DNA from: Microbacterium sp. XT11
GTDB taxonomy: Bacteria > Actinomycetota > Actinomycetes > Actinomycetales > Microbacteriaceae
Length of the DNA: 64,000 nt
Direction of reading: 5' to 3'
NCBI RefSeq assembly: GCF_001513675.1
Contig: NZ_CP013859.1
Coordinates: 1,179,081 to 1,243,080 of the forward strand
A program made the translations under genes and the position numbers. The notes beneath the pieces were generated by a model. It saw only the letters and a list, made by a program, of their open reading frames with translations, ran no database searches and had not been told where the DNA came from. Below are positions 53,990-62,785 of this stretch, one piece after another. Each line of letters begins with the position of its first letter. The stretch's first letter is position 1.

Positions 53990-54649
53990 ATGGCGCGCTC
54001 GGAAGAGCAGAACCGCCAGGCACGGGAACGCGCGCGCGAGAACATCCTCGAAGCGGCGATCGCGCTCTTCGCCGAACGCGGGGTCGCCGGGGCCAGCATC
54101 GCCGAGATCACGAGCAGAGCCGGTGTCGCGCAGGGGCTCGTGAACTACCACTTCGGCGGCAAAGACCAGCTCATCTCCGCGGTGATCGATCGCTGGTTCG
54201 AGACCGTGATCGGTTTCGCCCGCGTCGAGGGCACCGCGGATGAGCGCCTCGCGTCCGTGATCGACGGCGCGCTGCTCGCGACGGGCTTCGCCATCCCTCT
54301 GCAGCGGGCCGTGCTCGCCATGCAGCAGCAGCCGCACACGCACCGCCTGTTCGCGGAGTCGGAGCGTCGGCATGAGGCGGGGGTCACCGCAGCCGAGGAT
54401 GCCGTGCGCGAGATCTTCCGGGCCCGAGGCGCGGCCGATCCCGCGCTCGAGGAGGTCATGCTGCGCAGCATGCTCGAGGGGGTGTTCGTGAAGTACGCGG
54501 TGTACGGCGACACCTACCCCCTGGAAGACGCGCGGCGGTGGGCGCGTGCGCTCTACGGGCTTCCCTCGCCCGAGAGTCCTCTGCCCCTCCCGGCGCCGCC
54601 GCGCACCGGCGAGCCGCGGCCCCGCGCGTCTGGTGCCCTGCGCGGGTGA
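53990..54649 (+). CDS. TetR-family transcriptional regulator
   Basis: A 219-residue TetR-type regulator. The DNA-binding domain is NILEAAIALFAERGVAGASI then RAGVAQGLVNYHFGGKDQLI; the C-terminal half has VLAMQQQPHTHRLFAESERR, resembling BetI/TetR_C-type domains. ATG 53990 has AGGGAGG eight bases upstream; an upstream ATG at 53939 is less well supported. The C-terminal about 25 residues are Pro-rich. The leader (53782-53989) holds the cebR terminator hairpin and an AT-rich stretch around 53905-53935 that is probably its own promoter. No target gene is adjacent on the same strand. Confidence 0.9.
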   Translation: MARSEEQNRQARERARENILEAAIALFAERGVAGASIAEITSRAGVAQGLVNYHFGGKDQLISAVIDRWFETVIGFARVEGTADERLASVIDGALLATGFAIPLQRAVLAMQQQPHTHRLFAESERRHEAGVTAAEDAVREIFRARGAADPALEEVMLRSMLEGVFVKYAVYGDTYPLEDARRWARALYGLPSPESPLPLPAPPRTGEPRPRASGALRG

Positions 54650-54664
54650 GTCGCCGCAGACGCC

Positions 54665-54701
54665 GACGCCTCTCCTGGTCGAGGTGACCGGGAGAGGCGT
54701 C
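54665..54701. terminator. Bidirectional terminator hairpin between convergent genes
   Basis: Perfect 11-bp arms GACGCCTCTCC (54665-54675) and GGAGAGGCGTC (54691-54701) enclose a loop that itself contains a GGTC/GACC mini-stem. It lies exactly in the 63-base gap between the converging TetR and permease genes. Confidence 0.8.
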
Positions 54702-54712
54702 AGCGCGGATCC

Positions 54713-56053
54713 TCAGGCGGGGTCGCCGCCCAGGGGGCCGACCGCGGGGATCGGTCCTCCGTCGTCTGCGCCGCTCTTGCGCCAGCGGGCGACCGCGTTG
54801 CCGAGGTGGTAGATGACGAGCGCGGCGATGGTGCCGAGCACGATCGCGCCGAGCTGGAAGGTGCCCCAGCTCATCATGAATCCCGCGATCGCGATGACGA
54901 ACGACACCGCAACGGTGTACTGGTTGACCGGGCGCGAGAAGTCGACGCGGTTGTCGACCCAGATCTTGATGCCGATCACGCCGATGAGGCCGTACAGCGC
55001 GGTGGTCGCGCCGCCAAGCACTCCGGCGGGGATGGTGTTGAAGATCACGCCGATCTTCGGCGAGAACGCGAGGAGGATGGCCACGGTTCCCGCGACCCAG
55101 TAGGCCGCCGTCGAGTAGACGCGCGTCGCCGCCATGACGCCGATGTTCTCGCCGTAGGTCGTCGTGCCGGAGCCGCCGAAGCCGCCGGCGAGCGTCGTCG
55201 CCAGGCCGTCGGCGACGAGGGCACGTCCGGTGTGCTTGTTGATGCCGGGGTCGTCGGTCATGGTCGCGACGCCGCGCACGTGCCCCACGTTCTCGGCGAT
55301 GAGCACGAGAACGACGGGCAGGAACATGGGCACGAGCGCCCACGCCGACGGGTCGCCCACCGCGGCGAGGTGGAAGTCGGGCAGCCCGATCCATGCCGCG
55401 TCGGCGATGCCGGTGAAGTCGACCTGGCCGGTGATGACAGCCACGATGTAGCCGACGATCACGCCGAGGAACACCGAGATGCGCCCGAGGAATCCGCGGA
55501 AGAGCACGCTGAACAGCACAACGGCCGCCAGCGTCACGGTGGCGAGCTCGGGCTGCCGCTGGAAGTTGCCCCACGCGGCCGGAGCCAGGTTGAAGCCGAT
55601 GAGCGCCACGATGGAGCCGGCGACGACGGGCGGCATGAGCTTGTCGATCCAGCCCGTGCCCACCGCCTGCACGAGGAAGCCGATGGCCGCCAGCAGCACG
55701 CCGGCCGCGACGACGCCGACGAGCGCCTGGGTGATCTGCTCGGGTGTCTCGAGTGCCTGCCCGCCGTTCAGCGCGGTGATCGGCGCGATGAAGGCGAACG
55801 ACGAGCCGAGGTAGCTGGGGAGCTTGTTGCGCGTGAGCAGCAGGAAGAGCAGCGTACCGGCGCCGGAGAAGAGCAGCGTGGTCGAGACCGGGAACCCGGT
55901 GAGGATGGGGACGAGGAACGTCGCGCCGAACATCGCTACGACGTGCTGCACGCCGATCGCGATGGTTCCCGGCCAGTTCAGGCGTTCGTCGGGGCGGACG
56001 ACGGCACCGGGTTCGACGGTGCGTCCGTCGCCGTGCAGTTTCCACAGAGGCAT
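54713..56053 (-). CDS. Uracil/xanthine permease (NCS2 family)
   Basis: A 446-residue NCS2 nucleobase transporter with about 14 membrane segments. Family landmarks: GVQHVVAMFGATFLVPILTG, SSFAFIAPITALNGGQ, LIAENVGHVRGVATMT (conserved Glu region), and GGSGTTTYGENIGVMAATRV. It most resembles UraA-type uracil:H+ symporters; xanthine cannot be excluded. ATG 56053 has GGAGCTC upstream. It lies next to purC but on its own transcription unit. Confidence 0.9.
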   Translation of the reverse strand: MPLWKLHGDGRTVEPGAVVRPDERLNWPGTIAIGVQHVVAMFGATFLVPILTGFPVSTTLLFSGAGTLLFLLLTRNKLPSYLGSSFAFIAPITALNGGQALETPEQITQALVGVVAAGVLLAAIGFLVQAVGTGWIDKLMPPVVAGSIVALIGFNLAPAAWGNFQRQPELATVTLAAVVLFSVLFRGFLGRISVFLGVIVGYIVAVITGQVDFTGIADAAWIGLPDFHLAAVGDPSAWALVPMFLPVVLVLIAENVGHVRGVATMTDDPGINKHTGRALVADGLATTLAGGFGGSGTTTYGENIGVMAATRVYSTAAYWVAGTVAILLAFSPKIGVIFNTIPAGVLGGATTALYGLIGVIGIKIWVDNRVDFSRPVNQYTVAVSFVIAIAGFMMSWGTFQLGAIVLGTIAALVIYHLGNAVARWRKSGADDGGPIPAVGPLGGDPA

Positions 56054-56160
56054 GGGCGAGCTCCTCAGGTTCGGGGGTGTCGGGAGTGCTGGAGCAACAC
56101 TACCGATTCCTGAGTGTTCCCTGGATGCTGTGGGGCGGATCGGGCTCGGAGGAGCTCGGT

Positions 56161-57021
56161 TCAGGCTCCGAGGCGCTCGATGAGCTCGCGGTAGCGGTCG
56201 GCCGTGCGGGCCACGACGTCGTCGGGCAGAGCGGGCGGCTCGCCCTGCTTGTCCCAGTTCGCGGCGAGCCAGTCGCGGACGATCTGCTTGTCGAAGCTCG
56301 CCATGCGCGCGGCCGGAGTGGTTCCCGTCCGCCAAGACTCCGCGTCCCAGTACCGCGACGAGTCGCTCGTGAGCACCTCGTCGGCGAGGCGCAGCGTGCC
56401 TTCGGCATCCGTTCCGAACTCGAACTTGGTGTCGGCCAGGATGAGCCCCTTCGCCTCGGCGATGGCCGCGGCGCGCGAGTAGATCGAGAGCGAGACGTCG
56501 CGCAGCTGGGCCGCACGTTCGGCGCCGACGATCTCGGCGGTGCGATCGAACGAGATGTTCTCGTCGTGCTCGCCGAGCGGTGCCTTGTATGCCGGAGTGA
56601 AGAGGGGCTCCGGCAGGCGATCGCCGTTCTGCAACCCGTCGGGGAGGGGGATGCCGCACACCGTGCCGCTCTCCTGGTACTCCACCCACCCGGATCCGGT
56701 GAGGTATCCGCGCACCACGCACTCGATGGGGATCATCTCGAGCGACTGCGCGAGCATCGCGCGGTCGGCGACGGATGCCGGCAGCTCCCCGTCGGCGAGG
56801 TGATTGGGCACGTCGAGCTGCGCGAACCACCACCGGCTCAGGCGGGTCAGGAGCGCGCCCTTGTCGGGGATGCCGGGTGTGAGCGCGAAGTCGAAGGCGC
56901 TCACGCGGTCGGACGCGACGACGAGGATGCGCGTGTCCCCCGGGTCTTCGGAGGCGTACAGGTCGCGGACCTTGCCGGAGTAGACGTGCCGCCAGCCGGG
57001 GATGCTCATCGCTTCGCTCAC
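56161..57021 (-). CDS. purC: Phosphoribosylaminoimidazole-succinocarboxamide synthase
   Basis: A 286-residue SAICAR synthase. Family blocks are GWRHVYSGKVRDLYASEDPG (ATP-binding start), VASDRVSAFDFALTPGIPDK, ECVVRGYLTGSGWVEYQ, and LILADTKFEFGTDAEGTLRL. It joins CAIR with aspartate in purine synthesis. GTG 57021 is used: a -10-like GATAAT (57033-57028) ends six bases before it, suggesting a leaderless mRNA, common in actinobacteria. ATG 57009 is a fallback with AGGTGAG upstream. Confidence 0.95.
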   Translation of the reverse strand: MSEAMSIPGWRHVYSGKVRDLYASEDPGDTRILVVASDRVSAFDFALTPGIPDKGALLTRLSRWWFAQLDVPNHLADGELPASVADRAMLAQSLEMIPIECVVRGYLTGSGWVEYQESGTVCGIPLPDGLQNGDRLPEPLFTPAYKAPLGEHDENISFDRTAEIVGAERAAQLRDVSLSIYSRAAAIAEAKGLILADTKFEFGTDAEGTLRLADEVLTSDSSRYWDAESWRTGTTPAARMASFDKQIVRDWLAANWDKQGEPPALPDDVVARTADRYRELIERLGA

Positions 57022-57095
57022 CTAGCCATTATCCCGATGTCGGAGGCCACGACCTCGCGCAGGGGAGTGAGTGGCGCCGGCGGTGTCGTCACGTG

Positions 57096-57132
57096 TATAG
57101 TCCAATTCGATTAGTCCACATGGACTAATCGA
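57096..57132 (+). promoter_or_regulatory. PadR promoter and palindromic operator
   Basis: A -10 TATAGT at 57096-57101 is followed by a 26-bp inverted repeat (arms TCGATTAGTCCA at 57107-57118 and its complement at 57121-57132, two-base centre). The operator starts about where transcription would begin. A partial third half-site (TAGTCCAATTCGA) overlaps the -10. Autoregulation by the PadR protein encoded next is likely. Confidence 0.8.
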
Positions 57133-57144
57133 GAAGGAGTGATC

Positions 57145-57732
57145 GTGAAGGATGCCGCACTCACACCCCTCGGGGTGATGGTGCTCGCGCTGCTGCGCGA
57201 GGGCGACATGCATCCCTATGAGATGGCGCGCCTGCTGCGCCAGCGCCGTGACGACCGGATCATCACGGTCACCAACGGCACGCTCTATCACACGGTCGCC
57301 CGCTTGAACTCCCAGGGGCTGATCGAAGAGGTCGGGGTCGACCGCGAAGGCAACCGGCCGGAGCGCACGACCTACACCCTCACGCCGCAGGGCTCGTCCG
57401 CCGTGGCCGAGTGGGTGCGCACCGAGCTCGGCGCGTCCGGAAGGACGACACAGTTCCGCGTCGCGCTCGCCGAGGCGCACAACCTCGATCGCGACGAGGT
57501 CGTAGCCCTGCTCACGGCTCGGCGCGATCGACTGCGCGGAGAGCTCGACGTGCTCCGCGACGGACTGGAGGGCGCCGCATCACGCGGAGTGCCCGAGCAG
57601 TACCTCCTCGAAGTCGACCGCCACCGGGTCCTGCAGCAGGCCGAGGTCGACTGGCTCGACTCCCTGATCCCGCGGATCGCGTCCCCCGGCTTCGCCTGGG
57701 GCTCCGATCCGGATTGCTCGCTTGCCGAATGA
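57145..57732 (+). CDS. PadR-family transcriptional regulator
   Basis: A 195-residue PadR regulator: winged helix LTPLGVMVLALLREGDMHPY, then GTLYHTVARLNSQGLIEEVG and RTTYTLTPQGSSAVAEW, followed by a C-terminal helical dimerisation region (Vir_act_alpha_C type). GTG 57145 is preceded by GAAGGAG with five-base spacing; GTG 57139 overlaps that site and is less likely. It probably senses a toxic compound and derepresses itself and the efflux pump gene 13 bases downstream. Confidence 0.92.
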   Translation: MKDAALTPLGVMVLALLREGDMHPYEMARLLRQRRDDRIITVTNGTLYHTVARLNSQGLIEEVGVDREGNRPERTTYTLTPQGSSAVAEWVRTELGASGRTTQFRVALAEAHNLDRDEVVALLTARRDRLRGELDVLRDGLEGAASRGVPEQYLLEVDRHRVLQQAEVDWLDSLIPRIASPGFAWGSDPDCSLAE

Positions 57733-57745
57733 AAGGCACATCGGA

Positions 57746-59302
57746 ATGACTGAACCCTCCCGCGCTGCGGATGCTCCTGGCGGGGCCATCCCCACGTCGA
57801 CCGGCACCTACTCGGTCGGTCACAAGCCCGCGAGCCCGTGGCCCGCTCTGTGGGCGCTCGTCATCGGATTCTTCATGATCCTGGTCGACACCACGATCGT
57901 GTCGGTGGCCAATCCCGCCATCAAGGCGGCTCTCGACCCGCAGAGCAACAACCTCGACAACGTCGTGTGGGTCACCAGCGCCTACCTGCTGGCCTACGCC
58001 GTGCCGCTGCTCATCACGGGCCGCCTCGGCGACCGCTTCGGCCCGAAGAACATCTATCTCATCGGCCTTGCGCTGTTCACCCTGGCGTCGCTGTGGTGCG
58101 GCCTCTCGACGTCGCTCGAAGGACTCGTCGTCGCGCGCGCCGTGCAGGGACTCGGTGCCGCGTTCATGACTCCGCAGACGATGGCCGTGATCACGCGCAC
58201 CTTCCCCGCGGATCGCCGCGGCGCCGCGATGGGGCTGTGGGGAGCGACGGCGGGCGTCGCCACGCTCCTCGGTCCGCTGCTGGGCGGCGTGCTCGTCGAC
58301 GGGCTCGGCTGGGAGTGGATCTTCTTCGTCAACCTCCCTGTCGGCGTGATCGGATTCGTGCTGGCGTGGATCCTCGTGCCGAAGCTGGCGAGGCATCCGC
58401 ATCGCTTCGACGTGCTCGGCGTCGTTCTCAGCGCCGTCGCCCTCTTCCTCCTGGTCTTCGGCCTGCAGGAGGGGGAGAAGTACGACTGGGGCGTCATCTG
58501 GGCCCCCGTGTCGGTGTGGGGTCTCATCATCGCGGGACTCGTCGTGCTTGCGCTCTTCATCGTGCAGCAGGCCCGCACCCGCAGCGAGCCCCTGGTGCCC
58601 CTCGCGCTCTTCCGCGACAGGAACTTCTCGGGCGCGAACGTCGCGATCGCCGCCGTCGGATTCACCGTGACGAGCATGTCGCTGCCGCTCATGTTCTTCC
58701 TGCAGCTCGCACGAGGGCTCACCCCCACCGAGGCCGCGCTGCTGATGATCCCCATGGCCGTGCTGTCGGGCGGGCTCGCGCCGCTCGCGGGCAAGCTCCT
58801 CGACCGCGTCGACCCGCGCATCATCCTCGTCCCGGGACTCCTCTGCGTCGGCGGCGCGCTGCTCTGGTACTCGGCTCTGCTCTCGGTCGACACCCCCATC
58901 TGGATGTTCCTCCTCCCCTCGGCGCTCATGGGCGTCGGCAACGCGGGGATGTGGGGACCGCTCGCCACCACGGCCACGCGCAAGCTGCCGCCGCGACAGG
59001 CCGGGGCGGGAGCGGGCATCTACAACACGACCCGTACGATCGGCTCGGTGATCGGCTCGGCATCCATCGCGGCGTTCATGCAGGCGCGGCTGGAGGCGAA
59101 CCTCCCCGGACTCGCCGAGGCGCCCACCGGGATCGGGTCGGGCGGTGCCCTGCCTCCCCAGGTCGCCGAGGGCTTCTCGGCCGGCATGTCGCAGACGCTC
59201 CTGCTCCCCGCGGCGGTGATGGTGGTCGCGCTCGTCGCCTCGCTCTTCCTCGGCAGGTACGCGACGACGGATGCCGGCGCCGCGGCGGCCGGTTCTCGCT
59301 GA
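57746..59302 (+). CDS. MFS multidrug exporter, EmrB/QacA (DHA2) family
   Basis: A 518-residue, 14-helix major facilitator. Helix 1 with the DHA2 motif FFMILVDTTIVSVANPAIK, motif A as GRLGDRFGPKNIYLIGL, motif C-like region GATAGVATLLGPLLGGVLVD, and the late GIYNTTRTIGSVIGSASIA are all visible. It likely exports drugs or antimicrobials by proton antiport. It is co-transcribed with the PadR regulator. ATG 57746 gives a 30-residue cytoplasmic N-terminus before helix 1. Confidence 0.93.
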   Translation: MTEPSRAADAPGGAIPTSTGTYSVGHKPASPWPALWALVIGFFMILVDTTIVSVANPAIKAALDPQSNNLDNVVWVTSAYLLAYAVPLLITGRLGDRFGPKNIYLIGLALFTLASLWCGLSTSLEGLVVARAVQGLGAAFMTPQTMAVITRTFPADRRGAAMGLWGATAGVATLLGPLLGGVLVDGLGWEWIFFVNLPVGVIGFVLAWILVPKLARHPHRFDVLGVVLSAVALFLLVFGLQEGEKYDWGVIWAPVSVWGLIIAGLVVLALFIVQQARTRSEPLVPLALFRDRNFSGANVAIAAVGFTVTSMSLPLMFFLQLARGLTPTEAALLMIPMAVLSGGLAPLAGKLLDRVDPRIILVPGLLCVGGALLWYSALLSVDTPIWMFLLPSALMGVGNAGMWGPLATTATRKLPPRQAGAGAGIYNTTRTIGSVIGSASIAAFMQARLEANLPGLAEAPTGIGSGGALPPQVAEGFSAGMSQTLLLPAAVMVVALVASLFLGRYATTDAGAAAAGSR

Positions 59303-59352
59303 GGCCGACGCCTGGAGTGGCGACGCATCGTCGGGTGTGATGTCATCGGGTG

Positions 59353-59883
59353 ATGACGATCACGCTCATCCGCCCCACCGCCGACCTCTTCGACAGCTGG
59401 GCGGAGGCCGTCGCGGAGTTCGGATCGGCGCACATCGACGGCTCCGGACTCCAGGCGCCCGTCACACCCGACCGCGCGACGCTCGATGCTCTCGTCGCGA
59501 AGGCGGAGGAGCTCGCCGATACGAGCACGGAGCCGGCGGACGGCCTCGTCCACAACGACCTGTACTGGATCGTCGACGGCGGCGAGGTCGTCGGCTTCCT
59601 CTCGTTCCGGCACCGCCTCAACGAGTGGCTGAGCGAGGTCGGTGGACACATCGGCTACGCGGTCCGCGCGTCGCGGCGCCGCCAGGGCTACGCGTCGGCG
59701 GCCCTGCGCCTCGGTCTCGACCGAGCGCGCGAGATCGGCCTCGACCGCGTCATGCTCTCGTGCGACGACGACAATGTCGGCTCCTACAGGACCATCGAGG
59801 GCGCCGGCGGCGTGCTTCAGGATGTGCGCGACCAGTCCGAGCGCGGCCACCCGCTGCTGCGCCGGTACTGGATCGCGCTCTGA
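59353..59883 (+). CDS. GNAT-family N-acetyltransferase
   Basis: A 176-residue GNAT enzyme. The acetyl-CoA-binding segment is HIGYAVRASRRRQGYASAAL (R/Q-x-x-G-x-A pattern) followed by a helix and SCDDDNVGSYRTIEGAGG, a typical C-terminal block of this subgroup. Substrate is unknown. GTG 59350 directly precedes the ATG and either could be used; no strong ribosome binding site is visible. It is 50 bases after the MFS gene on the same strand. Confidence 0.88.
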   Translation: MTITLIRPTADLFDSWAEAVAEFGSAHIDGSGLQAPVTPDRATLDALVAKAEELADTSTEPADGLVHNDLYWIVDGGEVVGFLSFRHRLNEWLSEVGGHIGYAVRASRRRQGYASAALRLGLDRAREIGLDRVMLSCDDDNVGSYRTIEGAGGVLQDVRDQSERGHPLLRRYWIAL

Positions 59884-60009
59884 CGGCCGCGGACGGCGGC
59901 ATCCGCGCCTGACCGTCGGAGCCGTGGCTTCCAGGACGCCGCCGGGCCGGGTATTAGGGTGGAGCGTCGGCCAAACCGGTCGTTCCCGCCGATCCGAGGA
60001 GCATCCGTC

Positions 60010-61485
60010 GTGATCCGAATCCCCTCATCCGCCACCCAGCGGCTGCGCGCGCTCGGGCGAACTGCCGGCGCCGTCGCACTCACGGCCTTCCTCGCCGTGG
60101 GGGCGCTGCTCGGCGGGGCGAACGCGGCATCCGCTGCCGATGACACCGACGCGTACGTCATCGGCACCGACACGACGTTCGCGCCGTTCGAGTTCACGAA
60201 CTCCGACGGCGAGCTCGTCGGCATCGACATGGACCTCCTTCGCGCGATCGCGAAGGACCAGGGGTTCACGGTCGAGATCCGGCAACTCGGCTTCGACGCG
60301 GCGGTGCAGGCCCTTCAGGCCAACCAGGTCGACGCCGTCATGGCGGGCATGTCGATCACGGAGGAGCGGCAGAAGACCTTCGACTTCAGCGAGCCCTACT
60401 TCACCAGCGGCATCCAGCTCGGAGTGCTGGAGAACAGCGACGTCCAGTCGCTCGACGACCTCGACGGCAAGACCGTGGCCGTGAAGACCGGCACACAGGG
60501 GCAGACGTTCGCCGAAGAGAACCAGTCGACCTACGGCTTCAAGATCACGCCGTACCAGGACACGACCGACATGGTGGACGCCGTCAAGGCGGGCCAGGCC
60601 GTCGGTTACTTCGAGGACTTCCCCGTGCTCGCCTACGGCATCCAACAAGGGTCGGGGTTCCGTCTCGTCGGCGAGCCGGAGCTGGGCGGGGAGTACGGCT
60701 TCGCGGTGAACAAAGGACAGCACCCCGAGCTCGTCGAGAAGTTCAACGCCGGCCTCGCGAACCTCAAGAAGTCGGGCGAATACGACAAGATCGTCGACCG
60801 CTACCTCAGCGGCGAAGCATCCGAGCAGCCGACCGACATCGTCTCTGTCGCGGTGAAGTACTGGCCGGCGCTCATGAGCGGTCTCGGCCTCACGATCCTC
60901 GCGACGCTCGTCGCGCTCGTGGCGGCCTTCGTGCTCGGCATCGTCTTCGGCTTCGGCCGGCTCTCCGGGTTCTTCTTGTTCCGGTGGCTCTCGACCGCGT
61001 ACGTGTTCGTCTTCCGCGGAACGCCGATCCTCGTGCAGGCCTTCTTCGTGTTCTTCGCGATCCCGCAGCTGTTCCCCGGGCTCACGTTCAACCCCTTCGT
61101 GGCCGGCGCGATCACGCTGTCGCTCAACACCGGCGCCTACATGACCGAGATCATCCGCGGCGGCATCCAGGCCGTCGACCCCGGCCAGAACGAGGCGTCG
61201 CGCTCCCTCGGCCTCGGTCACTGGAAGACCATGCAGAAGGTCGTGCTGCCGCAGGCGTTCCGCATCATGATCCCGTCGTTCGTGAACCAGGGCATCATCA
61301 CCCTCAAGGACACGTCGCTCATCAGCGTCATCGGCCTCGCGGAGCTCACGTTCCAGTCGCGGCAGATCATCGCATCGACCTACCTGTCGGCGCAGGTGCT
61401 GACCATCGTCGCCCTCATCTACTTCGTGGTGATCACGCTGCTCACGCTGCTCGCCAACCGCCTGGAGAGGAAGTTCAACGCATGA
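60010..61485 (+). CDS. Polar amino acid ABC transporter, fused binding protein and permease
   Basis: A 491-residue protein in which an extracellular binding domain precedes a permease in one chain. Residues 1-40 form a signal anchor or signal peptide ([18 protein letters not shown]). Residues 45-265 are an SBP_bac_3 domain ([40 protein letters not shown]). Residues 280-490 are a His/Glu/Gln-type permease ([40 protein letters not shown]). Such fusions resemble GlnP of lactococci. GTG 60010 has GAGGAG eight bases upstream. It overlaps the ATPase gene by four bases. Glutamine or another polar amino acid is likely. Confidence 0.93.
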   Translation: MIRIPSSATQRLRALGRTAGAVALTAFLAVGALLGGANAASAADDTDAYVIGTDTTFAPFEFTNSDGELVGIDMDLLRAIAKDQGFTVEIRQLGFDAAVQALQANQVDAVMAGMSITEERQKTFDFSEPYFTSGIQLGVLENSDVQSLDDLDGKTVAVKTGTQGQTFAEENQSTYGFKITPYQDTTDMVDAVKAGQAVGYFEDFPVLAYGIQQGSGFRLVGEPELGGEYGFAVNKGQHPELVEKFNAGLANLKKSGEYDKIVDRYLSGEASEQPTDIVSVAVKYWPALMSGLGLTILATLVALVAAFVLGIVFGFGRLSGFFLFRWLSTAYVFVFRGTPILVQAFFVFFAIPQLFPGLTFNPFVAGAITLSLNTGAYMTEIIRGGIQAVDPGQNEASRSLGLGHWKTMQKVVLPQAFRIMIPSFVNQGIITLKDTSLISVIGLAELTFQSRQIIASTYLSAQVLTIVALIYFVVITLLTLLANRLERKFNA

Positions 61486-62210
61486 GCAAGATCGTCGTGC
61501 GCGACCTGCACAAGTCGTTCGGAGACAACCAGGTGCTCAAGGGCATCGACCTCGAGGTCGCCGACGGCGAGGTCATCGCCGTGATCGGACCATCGGGCTC
61601 GGGCAAGTCCACGCTGCTGCGCTGCCTCAACAAGCTCGAGGAGCCCACGTCGGGACACGTCATCGTCGACGGCGTCGACCTCACCGACAAGAGCGTGAAG
61701 CTCGACGAGGTGCGCCAGCGCATCGGCATGGTGTTCCAGCACTTCAACCTGTTCCCGCACATGACCGTGCTCGAGAACATCACCCTGGCGCCCGTCGAGC
61801 TCGGCCGGATGTCGAAGACCGAGGCTCGCGAGCGCGCGATCGCCCTGCTCGACAGGGTCGGGTTGAAGGAGAAAGCGGATGCTCGCCCGGCATCCCTCTC
61901 GGGGGGTCAGAAGCAGCGGGTCGCGATCGCCCGCGCCCTCGCGATGGACCCCGAAGTCATGCTCTTCGACGAGGCGACCAGCGCGCTCGACCCGGAGATG
62001 GTGGGCGAGGTGCTGCAGGTGATCCGCGACCTCGCCGAGGGCGGCATGACCATGGTGCTCGTGACGCACGAGATGGGCTTCGCACGCGAGGTCTCCGACC
62101 GCACGGTGTTCATGGACGGCGGTGTCGTCGTCGAGGCGGCTCCGCCCGCCGACCTGTTTGGCGCCCCGAAGAACGACCGCCTCAAGGACTTCCTCTCCAA
62201 GGTCCTCTGA
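61482..62210 (+). CDS. glnQ: Polar amino acid ABC transporter ATPase (GlnQ-like)
   Basis: A 242-residue ATPase with Walker [10 protein letters not shown] (36-44), Q-loop [20 protein letters not shown], signature [17 protein letters not shown], Walker [21 protein letters not shown] and switch [14 protein letters not shown]. All are hallmarks of GlnQ/HisP-type subunits. It powers the fused protein encoded just before (ATGA overlap). Symbol is by family, not by proven substrate. Confidence 0.94.
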   Translation: MSKIVVRDLHKSFGDNQVLKGIDLEVADGEVIAVIGPSGSGKSTLLRCLNKLEEPTSGHVIVDGVDLTDKSVKLDEVRQRIGMVFQHFNLFPHMTVLENITLAPVELGRMSKTEARERAIALLDRVGLKEKADARPASLSGGQKQRVAIARALAMDPEVMLFDEATSALDPEMVGEVLQVIRDLAEGGMTMVLVTHEMGFAREVSDRTVFMDGGVVVEAAPPADLFGAPKNDRLKDFLSKVL

Positions 62211-62257
62211 CCCGGGCCGGCCGCCCGGGAGCCGGGGGCGGGGCGGGCGCGGGCGGT

Positions 62258-62670
62258 GCGGCGCGACGGCGGGGTGCTGTGGCGCGTACGAAACGTCGGA
62301 GTTTCGTTGCGACGCGCCGTGGGGCGGATGCCGCGGGGCGGCGTGTCGCGTGACGGTTCCGACGTTTCGTGCGCGGGAGGCGGCGAGGTTCCGGGTCCGG
62401 CGCGCCGCTGCGGCGCGGGCGGCGTGACGGCGTGGCGGGGGCGCCGCGCGGGTGCGGGCGCGGCGGGGGGCGGTTGCGGCGCGGGGGCGGTGCGGGTGCG
62501 GTGCGGGTGCGGGGGTGCCGTCGCGCGGCGCGACGGCGGGGTGCTGTGGCGCGTACGAAACGTCGGAGTTTCGTTGCGACACGCCGTGGGGCGGATGCCG
62601 CGGGGCGGCGTGTCGCGTGACGGTTCCGACGTTTCGTGCGCGGGAGGCGGCGAGGCTCTGGGTCCGGCGC
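62258..62670. repeat. Two direct copies of a 146-bp structured repeat
   Basis: Copy 1 is 62258-62403 and copy 2 is 62525-62670 (offset 267), differing at about three positions. Each holds an inverted pair of 17 bp, GCGTACGAAACGTCGGA (62284-62300 in copy 1) against TCCGACGTTTCGTGCGC (62358-62374), with one wobble. A nested small hairpin ACGAAAC/GTTTCGT is also present. The 121 bases between copies are simple GC-rich sequence (GCGGGTGCGG words). They fill most of the 575-base gap 62211-62785 between glnQ and purD, which converge; I see no gene there. Confidence 0.92.
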
Positions 62671-62785
62671 TCCGGCGCTCCGGCGCGGTGCGGGTGCGGG
62701 TGCCGTGCAGTCGCGGCACCGCGGTTCGAGACGCGCGCACGGGCACCGCGGCACGGGCACCGTGGGCCCGGCGGCTCCGCGCGGG

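Noticed and set aside
62211..62785. Arg/Ala/Pro-rich open frames on both strands across the glnQ-purD gap
   Set aside because: Low-complexity translations produced by GC-rich repeated DNA; no ribosome binding sites or family similarity.
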